A stretch of DNA of 18,360 nucleotides from Pseudomonadota bacterium (GCA_023390985.1 JAEWBU010000005.1:1-18360), one strand, 5' to 3'; shown: positions 8,453 to 17,426, counted from the stretch's first letter. Notes: generated by a model from the letters alone, not told the origin. Numbers and translations are program-made.

Positions 8453-9675
8453 GCCGCCACCCGCTTTCCTTCTTCATTCCCGCGGAGGCGCCCTGGCCCG
8501 TCATTCCCGCGAAGGCGGGAATCCAGTGCTTCCGGTGTTGCAGCCTGCGCCCCCTGGATCCCCGCCTCCGCGGGGATGACGGAAGAGGGGGCGGAGATGA
8601 CGGAGTCGAGCACCGCGTCGAACTGCGCCGCGCGATGGTCGTAGGTGTGCTCCGCCAGCACGCGGCGATAGGCCGCCTGCCCGATCGCCCGCGCCTTGCG
8701 CGCATCCAGCGATTCCAGCTGCCTCGCCACCTCGTCGCCGTCGCGCGCCACCAGCATCTCTGTGCCCGGCTCGAAGAACTGATCCAGCCCTTCCCACGCG
8801 TCCGTGATCAGGCAGGCCGCCGCACCCGCCGCCTCGAACACCCGCGTGGCCGGCGAGAAGCCGTAGCGCGCCATGCTCTCGCGGCTGATGTTGAGCACCG
8901 CCAGCGGCGTGCAGTTGAAGGCGTTGTGGTCGGCGGTGTAGACGTGGCCCAGGTAGTTCACATTGGCGGGCATAGGCTTGTCGCCCCAGCCGCTGCCGCC
9001 CAGCAGGAAGCGCCGTCCGGGCAGGGCCGCCGCGGCGCGCAGGAAGAATTCCTCGACCCGTGCCTCGCGGTCGGGCAGGCGGTTGCCCAGGAAGCCCAGG
9101 TCGCCGGTGAAGCGCGGATCGGACGCCACCGGGAAATGCGTGCTCGGGTCCAGCGCGTTGTAGATCGGCACGCAGTCGCGCGCGCCCAGCGCCCGGTATG
9201 CCCGGCGCACCGGTTCGCCGCCGCCGTAGGTGAACACCAGGTCGTAACGCGGGACCAGCGGGCGCAACGCGTCGCTTGGGTCATGGTGCATGCGGTCCAG
9301 CGTGGCGGGCGCGTCCACGTCCCAGTACACGACGGTGGTGGCCGGGCCCTGCAGGTCCAGCACCGCCTTTTCGAGCAGCGCGTCGTGCACGCCCACGCCG
9401 CTGGCCTTGACCACCAGGTCGGCGCCGCGCGCCTGTTCCACCGTGCGCAGCACCTCCGCCTCGCTATCCGCGGAATACACGACCACGCGCGCCCACGGTG
9501 GATCGGCCATGTCGCGGTGCTTCTGCCGATCGAACGCGTCCGGCTCGTAGAACGTCACGCGGTGGCCGCGCGCATGCAGCGCCCGCACGATGCCGCGGTA
9601 GTAGGTGGCGGCGCCGTTCCAGTAAGCCGACACCAGGCTGGAGGCGAAAAAGGCGATGTGCATCTTGTTCTTCAT
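8449..9675 (-). CDS. CgeB-like glycosyltransferase with a repeat-encoded C-terminal tail
   Basis: The 408-residue GT-B-type protein is paralogous to its two neighbours. The N-terminus reads MHIAFFASSLVSAYWNGAAT, and the donor-site segment is RVFEAAGAAACLITDAWEGL at about 278-297, followed by FFEPGTEMLVARDG. The native fold appears to end near residue 360 (HRAAQFDAVLDSVI). Residues 366-393 are the translation of an 83-base palindromic repeat (VIPAEAGIQ to DSRLRGNDG), and about 15 more residues follow before the stop. The tail is therefore acquired, not domain sequence. The start at 9675 overlaps the upstream stop by 4 bases (ATGA); a second ATG four codons in (9663) is possible. Confidence 0.88.
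   Translation of the reverse strand: MKNKMHIAFFASSLVSAYWNGAATYYRGIVRALHARGHRVTFYEPDAFDRQKHRDMADPPWARVVVYSADSEAEVLRTVEQARGADLVVKASGVGVHDALLEKAVLDLQGPATTVVYWDVDAPATLDRMHHDPSDALRPLVPRYDLVFTYGGGEPVRRAYRALGARDCVPIYNALDPSTHFPVASDPRFTGDLGFLGNRLPDREARVEEFFLRAAAALPGRRFLLGGSGWGDKPMPANVNYLGHVYTADHNAFNCTPLAVLNISRESMARYGFSPATRVFEAAGAAACLITDAWEGLDQFFEPGTEMLVARDGDEVARQLESLDARKARAIGQAAYRRVLAEHTYDHRAAQFDAVLDSVISAPSSVIPAEAGIQGAQAATPEALDSRLRGNDGPGRLRGNEEGKRVAA
8474..8490. repeat. Partial, degenerate arm of the palindromic repeat
   Basis: The stretch TCATTCCCGCGGAGGCG matches the start of the 28-base repeat arm found just downstream but lacks the closing half. It is translated as the final GNEEG-like tail of the CgeB-like gene. 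It suggests that repeat units have accumulated or decayed at this gene end. Confidence 0.5.
8499..8581. repeat. 83-base REP-like palindromic repeat, copy 1
   Basis: Two 28-base arms (8499-8526 and 8554-8581) face each other across a 27-base spacer. The left arm begins CGTCATTCCCGCG and the right arm, read in reverse, begins CGTCATCCCCGCG. The left arm folds on itself as ATTCCCGC-GAAG-GCGGGAAT with a perfect 8-base stem. The unit matches the copy at 10256-10338 in length, arm sequence and spacer edges. Repeats of this type, translating as VIPAxAGIQ...DSRLRGNDG, are widespread in beta- and gammaproteobacteria. Here it lies in the 3' end of a glycosyltransferase gene. Confidence 0.9.
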
Positions 9676-10877
9676 GCGTTGACTTCGGGCGAGGCCTGCG
9701 CGGGCGCGGCGAGTTCCTCGTGGATGGCCAGCAGTTCGTCCACGCGCTGCTTGCAGCTGTGGCGGGCGTGGAGGGTGCGGAGCCCGTGCCCGGCCAGCGA
9801 ACGCGCAAGGTCGGGTTCGTTCAGCACTTCGCGCAGGCGCTCGCGCATCTCGCGGCCGTCGCGCGCCACCAGGAAATCCGCGCCCGGTTCGAACAGGCCT
9901 TCGCAGTCGTCCCACGGCGCCGACACCAGCGGGATGCCGCAGGCCAGAGCCTCGAACACGCGGATGGTCGGGATGCCGGGCAGGGCCCGCACGTAGGGCC
10001 GGCGCGGCACGTGGACCGTCACGGCGTAGCGCGCGAACACCGCGGGCGCCTCGTGGTTGGGCAGCCAGCCGCCGTAGGCGATGCCCGCTTCGCGCAGGCT
10101 GGCGAGCGCGTGCTCGGGATAGCGCACGCCGTGCACTCGGGCCTTCAGCGCGAGCGCCTTCACCGGCTCGAGCAGGAACTCGTGCAGCTCGGCGGTGCGC
10201 TCCTCGTCGCCCCAGTTGCCGATCCAGACCAGGTCGCCTTCGCGCGGCGCCTCCCCGTCATTCCCGCGAAGGCGGGAATCCAGTGCTTCCGATTCCGACG
10301 TTCGCGCCCCCTGGATCCCCGCCTTCGCGGGGATGACGCTCAAAGGCCTGAACACCCGCGTGTCCGCCGCCTCGTGCCAGGTCCAGGCCCGCTCGCACCA
10401 GCCGTGCCGCCGGTACAGGTCGCGGATGACGGAGCCGAAGGCCAGCACGCCGTCGTAGTGGCGCAGCTCGTAGGCCGCCATGCTGTCCGGATCGGTCACG
10501 CTGCGGTGGTGCGTGTCGTGGAACAGCAGCTTGTAGTGCGGGTTGGCGGCGCGGTGCAGTCCGATGCGGCGAACCAGCGCGTGCTCGTTCCATTCGTGCA
10601 CCAGCACCAGGTCGGCGCCGGCCAGCGCGGTGTCGAGGTCGAGCGACTCGGGCGTGTAGCGCTCGCTGCGCAGGTGCGGATAGGCCCGCGCGAAGGCGCG
10701 CAGCGGCGCTTCGCCGTGCTCGGCCACCAGGTTGCTCACGCTCCAGGCGCCGGCCGGCTCGAACACCGCGACCTCATGGCCGCGCGCGAGCAGTTCGCCG
10801 CAGACGCCGCGCAGGAAGTGCGCGTTGCCGTGGTTCCAGTCGGAGACCAGCGAATGGCAGAACAGCACTACGCGCAC
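9672..10877 (-). CDS. CgeB-like glycosyltransferase with an in-frame palindromic repeat between its domains
   Basis: The 401-residue GT-B-type protein starts with GTG at 10877, inside the end of the upstream gene (10-base overlap), with GGAGG 6-7 bases upstream. The N-terminus reads VVLFCHSLVSDWNHGNAHFL. The donor-site segment is IRVFEALACGIPLVSAPWDD at about 305-324, followed by LFEPGADFLVARDG. Residues 181-208 (VIPAKAGIQ to DSRLRGNDG) are encoded by an 83-base REP-like unit. They separate TRVFRPL from EGDLVWIGNWGDEER, which is where the two Rossmann-like domains join. The reading frame is preserved across the insert and no stop is introduced. The protein may therefore still fold, with the insert as a surface loop. 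The acceptor and donor are unknown. Confidence 0.88.
   Translation of the reverse strand: MRVVLFCHSLVSDWNHGNAHFLRGVCGELLARGHEVAVFEPAGAWSVSNLVAEHGEAPLRAFARAYPHLRSERYTPESLDLDTALAGADLVLVHEWNEHALVRRIGLHRAANPHYKLLFHDTHHRSVTDPDSMAAYELRHYDGVLAFGSVIRDLYRRHGWCERAWTWHEAADTRVFRPLSVIPAKAGIQGARTSESEALDSRLRGNDGEAPREGDLVWIGNWGDEERTAELHEFLLEPVKALALKARVHGVRYPEHALASLREAGIAYGGWLPNHEAPAVFARYAVTVHVPRRPYVRALPGIPTIRVFEALACGIPLVSAPWDDCEGLFEPGADFLVARDGREMRERLREVLNEPDLARSLAGHGLRTLHARHSCKQRVDELLAIHEELAAPAQASPEVNA
10256..10338. repeat. 83-base REP-like palindromic repeat, copy 2 (inside a coding region)
   Basis: Arms at 10256-10283 and 10311-10338 are inverted copies of each other with 26 of 28 matching positions, and the spacer is 27 bases. 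The left arm is identical to that of copy 1. The spacer keeps TGCTTCCG at its start and GCGCCCC at its end in both copies but differs between. The unit lies in the middle of a glycosyltransferase gene and is read through in frame. Confidence 0.92.
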
Positions 10878-11959
10878 GGTGCTTCCTCCGGTTGGAGCGC
10901 CAGTGCCGGCGCGAGCCGTGCGCAGGCGGACTGCCAGGCGTCGGCCATGGCCCGGGGCGAGAACTTCAGCGCGCGCCGACGGGCCGCGCCGCCCAGCCGC
11001 CCGCGCTCGTCGGTGTCGGCGATCAGCCGCTGCAGCGTGGTGCGCAGCGCGTCGTGGTCGTCGGGCGCGACATAGGTGGCGGCCTCGCTCCAGACTTCCC
11101 GCAGGCTGGGGACGTCACCGAGCACCAGCGCGCAGCCGGCCAGGCCCGCTTCGAGCACCGAGAGGCCGAAGGGCTCGTAACGGGCGGGCAGGGCGTAGAT
11201 CGAGGCCTGCGCCATCCGCCGGGCGACGTCGCGCGTCGAAAGCACCCCCAGTGAGCGCACGCCGACGACCGCCTCGTCCGAGCCGGCCACGCACACGGGC
11301 CAATCCAGATGCGGCGCCACGGCTTGCAAGGCGGAGAGATTCTTGGCCGGGTCCCAGAAGCGGCCGGCCGCGAAGACGAAAGGCTGCTTGGCCACGCGAC
11401 GGAACTGCGCGGGATCGCGTCCGTTGGGCAGCACGGCGCCGCGAACGCCGTAATGCTCGCGGAGCGAGTCCCGCATCGCGGCCGTCGGGGCGGCGACGAG
11501 ATCGGCACCGTGCAGGCCCGCTCGAACGCGATCCCGGTACAGGTCCCACTCCGCCGGCGCATCGCCGCCGTGCACCGCCCGCCACCACGACAGCACGCAC
11601 GAATGCCCCACCACCAGCCGGGGCGCGCGGAAGGGCAGCGAGCCGAACGCGAACTGGTTCAGGTGGACCAGGTCGGGCCGCAGCCGTTCTTCAAGCGCGA
11701 GCAGCCATTCACCCGCCGCATCCACCTCGCGCCACGGGTCGGGCATCCACTCCAGCGCGAATTCGCTCTCGTGCAGTTCGATGCCGTCGCGGCCTTCGAG
11801 CCTCTCGCGCTGGTGGTGCCGCAGTGGCGCGCCCATCGACGCCAGGTGCACCCGGATTCCGCGCGCAGCCAGCGCGATGGCCAGCTCGGTCGCGTAGGTC
11901 CAGACACCGCCCACGCAGTCGGCGGTCAGCAGGATCGAGGGCCGGCGATCACCGGCCAT
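10868..11959 (-). CDS. GT4-type glycosyltransferase
   Basis: The 363-residue retaining GT-B enzyme has ILLTADCVGGVWTYATELA near the N-terminus, the acceptor-side glycine-rich loop of GT4 proteins. The C-terminal domain has FAAGRFWDPAKN at about 196-207, with Arg200 and Lys206 in the usual phosphate-contacting positions. The E-x7-E motif is YEPFGLSVLE, with Glu262 and Glu270. It has no membrane segment. The start at 11959 overlaps the oxidoreductase stop by 11 bases; a longer open frame continuing upstream lies inside that gene in another frame. It probably attaches an early sugar in the same pathway as the three CgeB-like enzymes, but donor specificity cannot be inferred. Confidence 0.92.
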   Translation of the reverse strand: MAGDRRPSILLTADCVGGVWTYATELAIALAARGIRVHLASMGAPLRHHQRERLEGRDGIELHESEFALEWMPDPWREVDAAGEWLLALEERLRPDLVHLNQFAFGSLPFRAPRLVVGHSCVLSWWRAVHGGDAPAEWDLYRDRVRAGLHGADLVAAPTAAMRDSLREHYGVRGAVLPNGRDPAQFRRVAKQPFVFAAGRFWDPAKNLSALQAVAPHLDWPVCVAGSDEAVVGVRSLGVLSTRDVARRMAQASIYALPARYEPFGLSVLEAGLAGCALVLGDVPSLREVWSEAATYVAPDDHDALRTTLQRLIADTDERGRLGGAARRRALKFSPRAMADAWQSACARLAPALALQPEEAPCA

Positions 11960-12938
11960 AGATCGCGTCCATCGCCGTGGCGACCTGCACCACGGACTCG
12001 ATGCCGCTCTCGTAGCGGGCGCCGCCGGCCAGGCGCCGCGCCCAGTCGAGCACCGCGCGGCCGCCCCAGGCATCGGGTGGATCGGCCAGCGGGAAGCGCT
12101 GCGTGCCCTGGTAGCGCTCGGCGACGAAGTCGTAGAAGGAACCGTCGCGGTTGCGCAGCGATGCGCCGCCGCGTGCGCCGTGGAAATGCGCCTCGATGAT
12201 CGCGTCGCGGCCCATCGGCAGGTTCCACGAACAGGCCAGCCGGGCGACCGCGCCCCCTTCCAGTTCGAGTTGCGCGACGGCGTAGTCCTCGACCACGTCC
12301 TCGCCGGGCGCGAGCGCGCGGCCTTGCGAGAACAGCCGGCTGGTGACCAGCTGCACCTGCGGGAAGCCGAGCACCCACAGCGCCAGGTCGACGAGGTGCG
12401 TGCCCAGGTCGATGGCGCAGCCGCCGCCGGCCAGCGCCATGTCGCGCGCCCAGCCCTGGTTGGGGCCGTAGGCGTTGTGGAACACCAGGTCGACGGCGTG
12501 GATCGGGCCGAGCTCGCCTTCGACCACGGCATTGCGGATGCGCCGCATCGCCTCGGTGTGGCGGTACGAGAGGTCGCAGCCGAGCAGGCGGTCGGCGCGG
12601 CGGGCCGCTTCCACGATGGCGCGGGTTTCCTGCGCGGTGCGCGCGAGCGGCTTCTGGCAGAACACCGCGAGCGTGCGTTCGAGCACGCGAAGCGATTGCT
12701 CCGCATGCAGGGCGCTGGGCGTGGCGATCACCACGCCGTCGAGGTCGTAAGCGAGCAGCTCATCGAGCGTGGCGGCGGTGGCGCCTTCGGGCGCGATCGC
12801 CTGCGCGGCTTTCCGCGCCTCCTCGCTCGAATCGGCGAGGACCACGACGTCGCAGGCGCGTTCGTCCACGAGCGACTGCAGGCGATGCCGGCCGATCCAT
12901 CCGAGGCCGAGGAAGCCGAGGCGGGGGAGGGCGCTCAT
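11949..12938 (-). CDS. Gfo/Idh/MocA-family NAD(P)-dependent oxidoreductase
   Basis: The 329-residue protein has an N-terminal Rossmann domain with GLGWIG at 11-16. The usual EKP catalytic motif is QKP here (Lys96, Pro97), keeping the lysine. The C-terminal domain contains D177-L-G-T-H181-L-V-D184, the Asp/His signature of the family. Members oxidise or reduce sugar and inositol derivatives, often nucleotide sugars in polysaccharide clusters. The nearby inositol phosphate synthase makes an inositol-related substrate possible, but nothing in the sequence fixes it. The ATG overlaps the dehydrogenase stop by 4 bases, and the two redox enzymes may act consecutively. Confidence 0.93.
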   Translation of the reverse strand: MSALPRLGFLGLGWIGRHRLQSLVDERACDVVVLADSSEEARKAAQAIAPEGATAATLDELLAYDLDGVVIATPSALHAEQSLRVLERTLAVFCQKPLARTAQETRAIVEAARRADRLLGCDLSYRHTEAMRRIRNAVVEGELGPIHAVDLVFHNAYGPNQGWARDMALAGGGCAIDLGTHLVDLALWVLGFPQVQLVTSRLFSQGRALAPGEDVVEDYAVAQLELEGGAVARLACSWNLPMGRDAIIEAHFHGARGGASLRNRDGSFYDFVAERYQGTQRFPLADPPDAWGGRAVLDWARRLAGGARYESGIESVVQVATAMDAIYGR

Positions 12939-13888
12939 GCCGTCACCAGCGCTTTCATGAACCCATCCGGCCGGGTGCGCGTGAGCTCCAGCGCCTCGCC
13001 CAGCCGGTCCAGCGGCAGGCGGTGCGTGTACAGCGGCCGCGGGTCGAGCACGCCGCGGGCCATGAGGTCCACCGCTTCGCGGATCCCTTCCACGTACCGG
13101 CGCGGATCGCGCTCGTGCGCGTTGATCACGTCGATGCCGCGCCAGTTCCACAGCTGTACGTTGACCTGGCGCATGCCGTCCTGGTGGTAGCCGGCGATCA
13201 CCAGCCGGCCGCGCTCGGCCGTCATCTCGCTCGCCAGTTGAAGCGGCCATTCCAGGCCGGTGGCCTCGATCACGCGCTCGCACCAGCGGCCCTCGGTGAG
13301 TTCCTTGACCCGCTCGATCACGCGCCAGTGGTCGTCCATCAGCACCGTCTCCTGCGCGCCGCACCGCTTCGCGAAGTCCAGCGAGAACGGCCGCCGCGAA
13401 ATCGCGATGACCCGGGCGCCGGCGTCGACGGCCAGCTGGGTGAGCAGCGCGCCGAGGAAGCCGATGCCCACGATGGCCACGGTCTGGCCTGCGCGGATCT
13501 CGCCGCGGCGGAAGATGTTGACGGCGCAGCCCAGCGGCTCGCCGGGCACGGCCTGCCCGTCGAGGGCGGCGGGCAGCGGAACCACCGCATCGGCCTTCGC
13601 GACGTCGAATTCGGCATGCGCGCGGTACGAGAGCGCCGCGACCCGATCGCCGACAGACAGGCCGCCCACGCCTTCGCCGAGCGCGGCGATGCGGCCCCAG
13701 CCTTCATGCCCCGGCGCGCCGGGCGCCTGCGGGTACTCGAACCAGGTGCGGCCTTCCCACAGCGGCAGGCTGGAGGCGCACACGCCCGAGCCTTCCAGCC
13801 GCAGCAGCACCTCGCCCGGCCCCGGATCGGGCCGGGGCGCATCCTGCAGCCGGGCCTCGCGCGGCGAGGCGATCACGCAAGCTTGCAT
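12935..13888 (-). CDS. Zinc-type medium-chain alcohol dehydrogenase family protein
   Basis: This 317-residue MDR-family oxidoreductase has candidate catalytic zinc ligands Cys37 (GVCASS), His61 with Glu62 (GHEGWG) and Cys121 (EPLGCAVN). The NAD(P) Rossmann motif is GIGFLG at 141-146. The four-cysteine structural zinc lobe of classical alcohol dehydrogenases is absent, which explains the short length. The ATG at 13888 has AAGGA about 7 bases upstream and follows the epimerase stop by 13 bases. It overlaps the Gfo/Idh gene by 4 bases. In many polysaccharide clusters these two domains occur fused as one oxidoreductase, so a shared substrate is plausible. The substrate is unknown. Confidence 0.9.
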   Translation of the reverse strand: MQACVIASPREARLQDAPRPDPGPGEVLLRLEGSGVCASSLPLWEGRTWFEYPQAPGAPGHEGWGRIAALGEGVGGLSVGDRVAALSYRAHAEFDVAKADAVVPLPAALDGQAVPGEPLGCAVNIFRRGEIRAGQTVAIVGIGFLGALLTQLAVDAGARVIAISRRPFSLDFAKRCGAQETVLMDDHWRVIERVKELTEGRWCERVIEATGLEWPLQLASEMTAERGRLVIAGYHQDGMRQVNVQLWNWRGIDVINAHERDPRRYVEGIREAVDLMARGVLDPRPLYTHRLPLDRLGEALELTRTRPDGFMKALVTA

Positions 13889-13901
13889 GGGGGGCGTCCT
13901 T

Positions 13902-14977
<1,076 letters not shown>

Positions 14978-14981
<4 letters not shown>

Positions 14982-16093
14982 ACGGTGAGCCCCCGCGCGG
15001 CCAGCTCGGCGCTGGCCTGCGACACCTTGTCGACCGCCGCCTGCCCCTCCAGCCAGGCGGCCAGTTCGGCCATGCCGTCATCGAGCGTCACCTGCGGCTC
15101 ATAGCCGAGCACGCGCCGCGCCTTGGAGATGTCGGCGAAACAGTGACGGATGTCGCCCACGCGGTACTTGCCGACGATCTCCGGGGCGATGTCGTCGCGG
15201 CCCATGACGCGCGCCAGCCGCGCGGCGATGGCCTGCACCGTCTGCGGCCGGCCGCTGCCGATGTTGAAGACCTCGCCGGCGGCCTGCGGCGTTTGCAGCG
15301 CGAGGCGACAGCCGCGGGCGACGTCGTACACGCTCACGAAATCGCGCTGCTGCAATCCATCCTCGAAGATCTTCGGAGCGCTGCGGTTCAGCAGGCGCGA
15401 GGCGAAGATCGCCAGCACGCCCGTATAAGGATTGGAAAGCGCTTGTCTCGGACCGTAAGCGTTGAAGAAACGCAATGCAACGGTTGGAATGTTGTATGCA
15501 CGGCCCGTCATGAGGCACATCCGTTCCTGGTCGAACTTCGACAGTGCGTAGACGGAGGCGAGCGCCGGGCTCTTGCTTTCCGGCGTGGGCACGGGCTGCA
15601 AGGGACGTCCTTCCGGGTCCTTGAGCTCCCAGTCGCCGGCCTTCAGCTGGGCCAGCGTGCGCTCGCCGGCCTCGCGCGTGCCGCCCGACGCGTCGCGGTA
15701 GAGGCCTTCGCCATACAGGCTCATGCTCGATGCGACGACGAGCCGTTGCACCGGTCGCGCGATCAGCGCCTCCAGCAGCACCGCCGTCCCGAGGTTGTTG
15801 ACCCGCGTGTAGTGGGCCAGCTCGTACATGCTCTGGCCCACGCCCACCGCGGCGGCGAAGTGGAACACCGCATCGACGCCCTCGAGCGCGCGATCGACCG
15901 CCGCGCGGTCGCACACGTCGCCCACCACCAGTTCGACCTCGGGATCGAGGTAGGCGGGCCGCCTGCGTTCGGGGCCGTGCACCTGGTCGACCAGGCCGTC
16001 GAGTACGCGCACCTTGCAGCCGTTGCGCAGCAACTCGTCTGCGAGGTGGGAGCCGATGAAACCGGCGCCACCGGTGATCAGGACGTGTCGCAT
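14978..16093 (-). CDS. dTDP-L-rhamnose 4-epimerase-like NAD-dependent SDR, first gene of the glycan operon
   Basis: The 371-residue extended SDR has TGGAGFIG at 7-14, ASSMSLYGEGLYRD at about 121-134, and catalytic Tyr182/Lys186 in VYALSKFDQE. It also has GPRQALSNPYTGVLAIFAS and GKYRVGDIRHCFADIS, the latter seen in WbiB-type dTDP-rhamnose 4-epimerases. It would change the configuration of a nucleotide sugar. The ATG at 16093 was chosen because AAAAGGGA lies 9 bases upstream; the ATG at 16102 directly abuts that site. Bases 15421-15500, coding for about residues 198-225, are far less GC-rich than the rest and use codons such as AGA, TTG and GTT. It is divergent from the inositol phosphate synthase gene. 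Confidence 0.9.
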
Positions 16094-16102
16094 GTCAAGC
16101 AT

Positions 16103-16110
16103 TCCCTTTT
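16103..16110 (-). promoter_or_regulatory. Ribosome binding site deciding the epimerase start
   Basis: On the minus strand AAAAGGGA precedes ATG at 16102 with no spacing and ATG at 16093 with 9 bases. The second spacing is functional, so the start at 16093 is preferred. That start also gives the compact N-terminus (MRHVLITGG) typical of SDR enzymes. Confidence 0.55.
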
Positions 16111-16277
16111 AGGCAGGCAGGCGATGTTATGGGTTCGCATCGCCGCGTGGGGCTCAGCCAAAACCATTTGTCTCCAAATATCGGCATGGTCCAGCAGGAA
16201 AACTGCAACGCCGCGCTTTGCTCGCGCGTAGAGTGCGTTGCCTTCATCGATGCAAATCGAAAGCAGGAGAAAACTCA
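16103..16277. promoter_or_regulatory. Divergent intergenic region between the glycan operon and the inositol operon
   Basis: This 175-base gap must hold promoters for both directions. It is clearly less GC-rich than the flanking genes. AGGAGA at 16265-16270, 7 bases before the inositol phosphate synthase ATG, is that gene's ribosome site. A small inverted repeat TCGAT-GCAA-ATCGA (16247-16260) lies just upstream of it. No pair of hexamers with good spacing could be assigned confidently in either direction, and no terminator was seen. Shared control of the two operons is likely from the layout but is not shown by a recognised operator. Confidence 0.6.
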
Positions 16278-17426
16278 ATGTCCAGCATTCGCGTGGCGAT
16301 CATCGGCGTGGGCAATTGCGCTTCATCGCTGGTCCAGGGCGTCCACTACTACCGCGACGCCTCGCCCGATGATTTCGTGCCCGGGCTCATGCACGTGGAC
16401 CTCGGCGGGTACCACCCGCGCGACATCCAGTTCACCGCGGCGTTCGACGTCAGCGCGCACAAGGTGGGCCTCGACCTCGCCGAGGCGATCTACGCGGAGC
16501 CGAACAACACCATCCGCTTCGCCGACGTTCCGCCCATGGGCGTGATGGTCCACCGCGGCATGACGCACGACGGGCTGGGCGCCTACCTCAAGGACGTGGT
16601 GCCCAAGTCGAGCGCGAGCACCGACGACATCGTGGGCATCCTCAAGGCGACGCACACCGACGTGGTGGTCTCCTACCTGCCGGTGGGCTCGGAGATGGCG
16701 ACCAAGTGGTATGTCGAGCAGGTGCTGGAAGCCGGCTGCGCGTTCGTCAACTGCATCCCGGTGTTCATCGCTTCCGCGCCGTACTGGAACAAGCGCTTCG
16801 CGCAGCGGCGGCTGCCCATCATCGGCGACGACATCAAGTCGCAGGTGGGCGCCACCATCGTGCACCGCCTGCTGACCGACCTGTTCCGCAAGCGCGGGGT
16901 GCGGGTGGACCGCACCTACCAGCTGAACTTCGGCGGCAACACCGATTTCCTGAACATGCTGGAGCGCGAGCGGCTCGCGTCCAAGAAGATCTCCAAGACC
17001 CAGGCCGTCACCAGCCAGCTCGGCCATCCGATGAAGGCGAGCGACGTGCACGTGGGGCCGAGCGACTACGTGCCCTGGCTGGCCGACCGCAAGTTCTGCC
17101 ACATCCGCATGGAAGGCACGGGTTTCGGCAACGTGCCCATGCAGTGCGAGGTGAAGCTGGAGGTGTGGGACTCGCCCAATTCCGCCGGCGTGGTGATCGA
17201 CGCGGTGCGCTGCGCCAAGATCGCGCTGGACCGCGGCATCGGCGGCGCGCTCAACGGCCCTTCGAGCTACTACATGAAGTCGCCGCCGCTGCAGTTCACC
17301 GACGACGAGGCGCGCGAGCTGGTCGAAGCCTTCATCCGCGGCGACGCGCCGGTCAGGCAGCGCCGGCGCACGGGTCCGAGCAAGGTCGCGGCCGCCCTGG
17401 CCCGCAAGCCGGTGGGAGCGCCATGA
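16278..17426 (+). CDS. ino1: Inositol-3-phosphate synthase, actinobacterial type
   Basis: The 382-residue enzyme converts glucose 6-phosphate to 1D-myo-inositol 3-phosphate with bound NAD+. The Rossmann motif is VAIIGVGNCASSLVQG (6-21). The active-site segments GDDIKSQVGATI (183-194), LNFGGNTDFLNM (216-227) and LEVWDSPNSAGVVIDAVR (294-311) closely match my recollection of Mycobacterium tuberculosis Ino1. A basic tail of about 25 residues (RQRRRTGPSK...) extends past the usual end. The start at 16278 has AGGAGA 7 bases upstream. An in-frame ATG 20 codons earlier lies in the intergenic region and was rejected. The product could supply an inositol-containing glycoside or lipid. The stop overlaps the next start by 4 bases. 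Confidence 0.95.
   Translation: MSSIRVAIIGVGNCASSLVQGVHYYRDASPDDFVPGLMHVDLGGYHPRDIQFTAAFDVSAHKVGLDLAEAIYAEPNNTIRFADVPPMGVMVHRGMTHDGLGAYLKDVVPKSSASTDDIVGILKATHTDVVVSYLPVGSEMATKWYVEQVLEAGCAFVNCIPVFIASAPYWNKRFAQRRLPIIGDDIKSQVGATIVHRLLTDLFRKRGVRVDRTYQLNFGGNTDFLNMLERERLASKKISKTQAVTSQLGHPMKASDVHVGPSDYVPWLADRKFCHIRMEGTGFGNVPMQCEVKLEVWDSPNSAGVVIDAVRCAKIALDRGIGGALNGPSSYYMKSPPLQFTDDEARELVEAFIRGDAPVRQRRRTGPSKVAAALARKPVGAP

Noticed and set aside
8474..8581. A CRISPR array or insertion-sequence ends, suggested by repeated palindromes
   Set aside because: Only two full units exist, 1.7 kb apart, with no regular spacers and no transposase. The sequence fits the common REP-like repeat family.
16078..16278. 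A 66-codon minus-strand frame spanning the divergent intergenic region
   Set aside because: It would start on the complement of the ino1 ATG without a ribosome site and overlaps the epimerase start. Its hydrophobic first residues look accidental.
16706..17422. An upstream extension of the glycoside hydrolase frame through ino1
   Set aside because: It is a different frame of the ino1 coding sequence, arginine- and alanine-rich, and shows none of the missing barrel strands.
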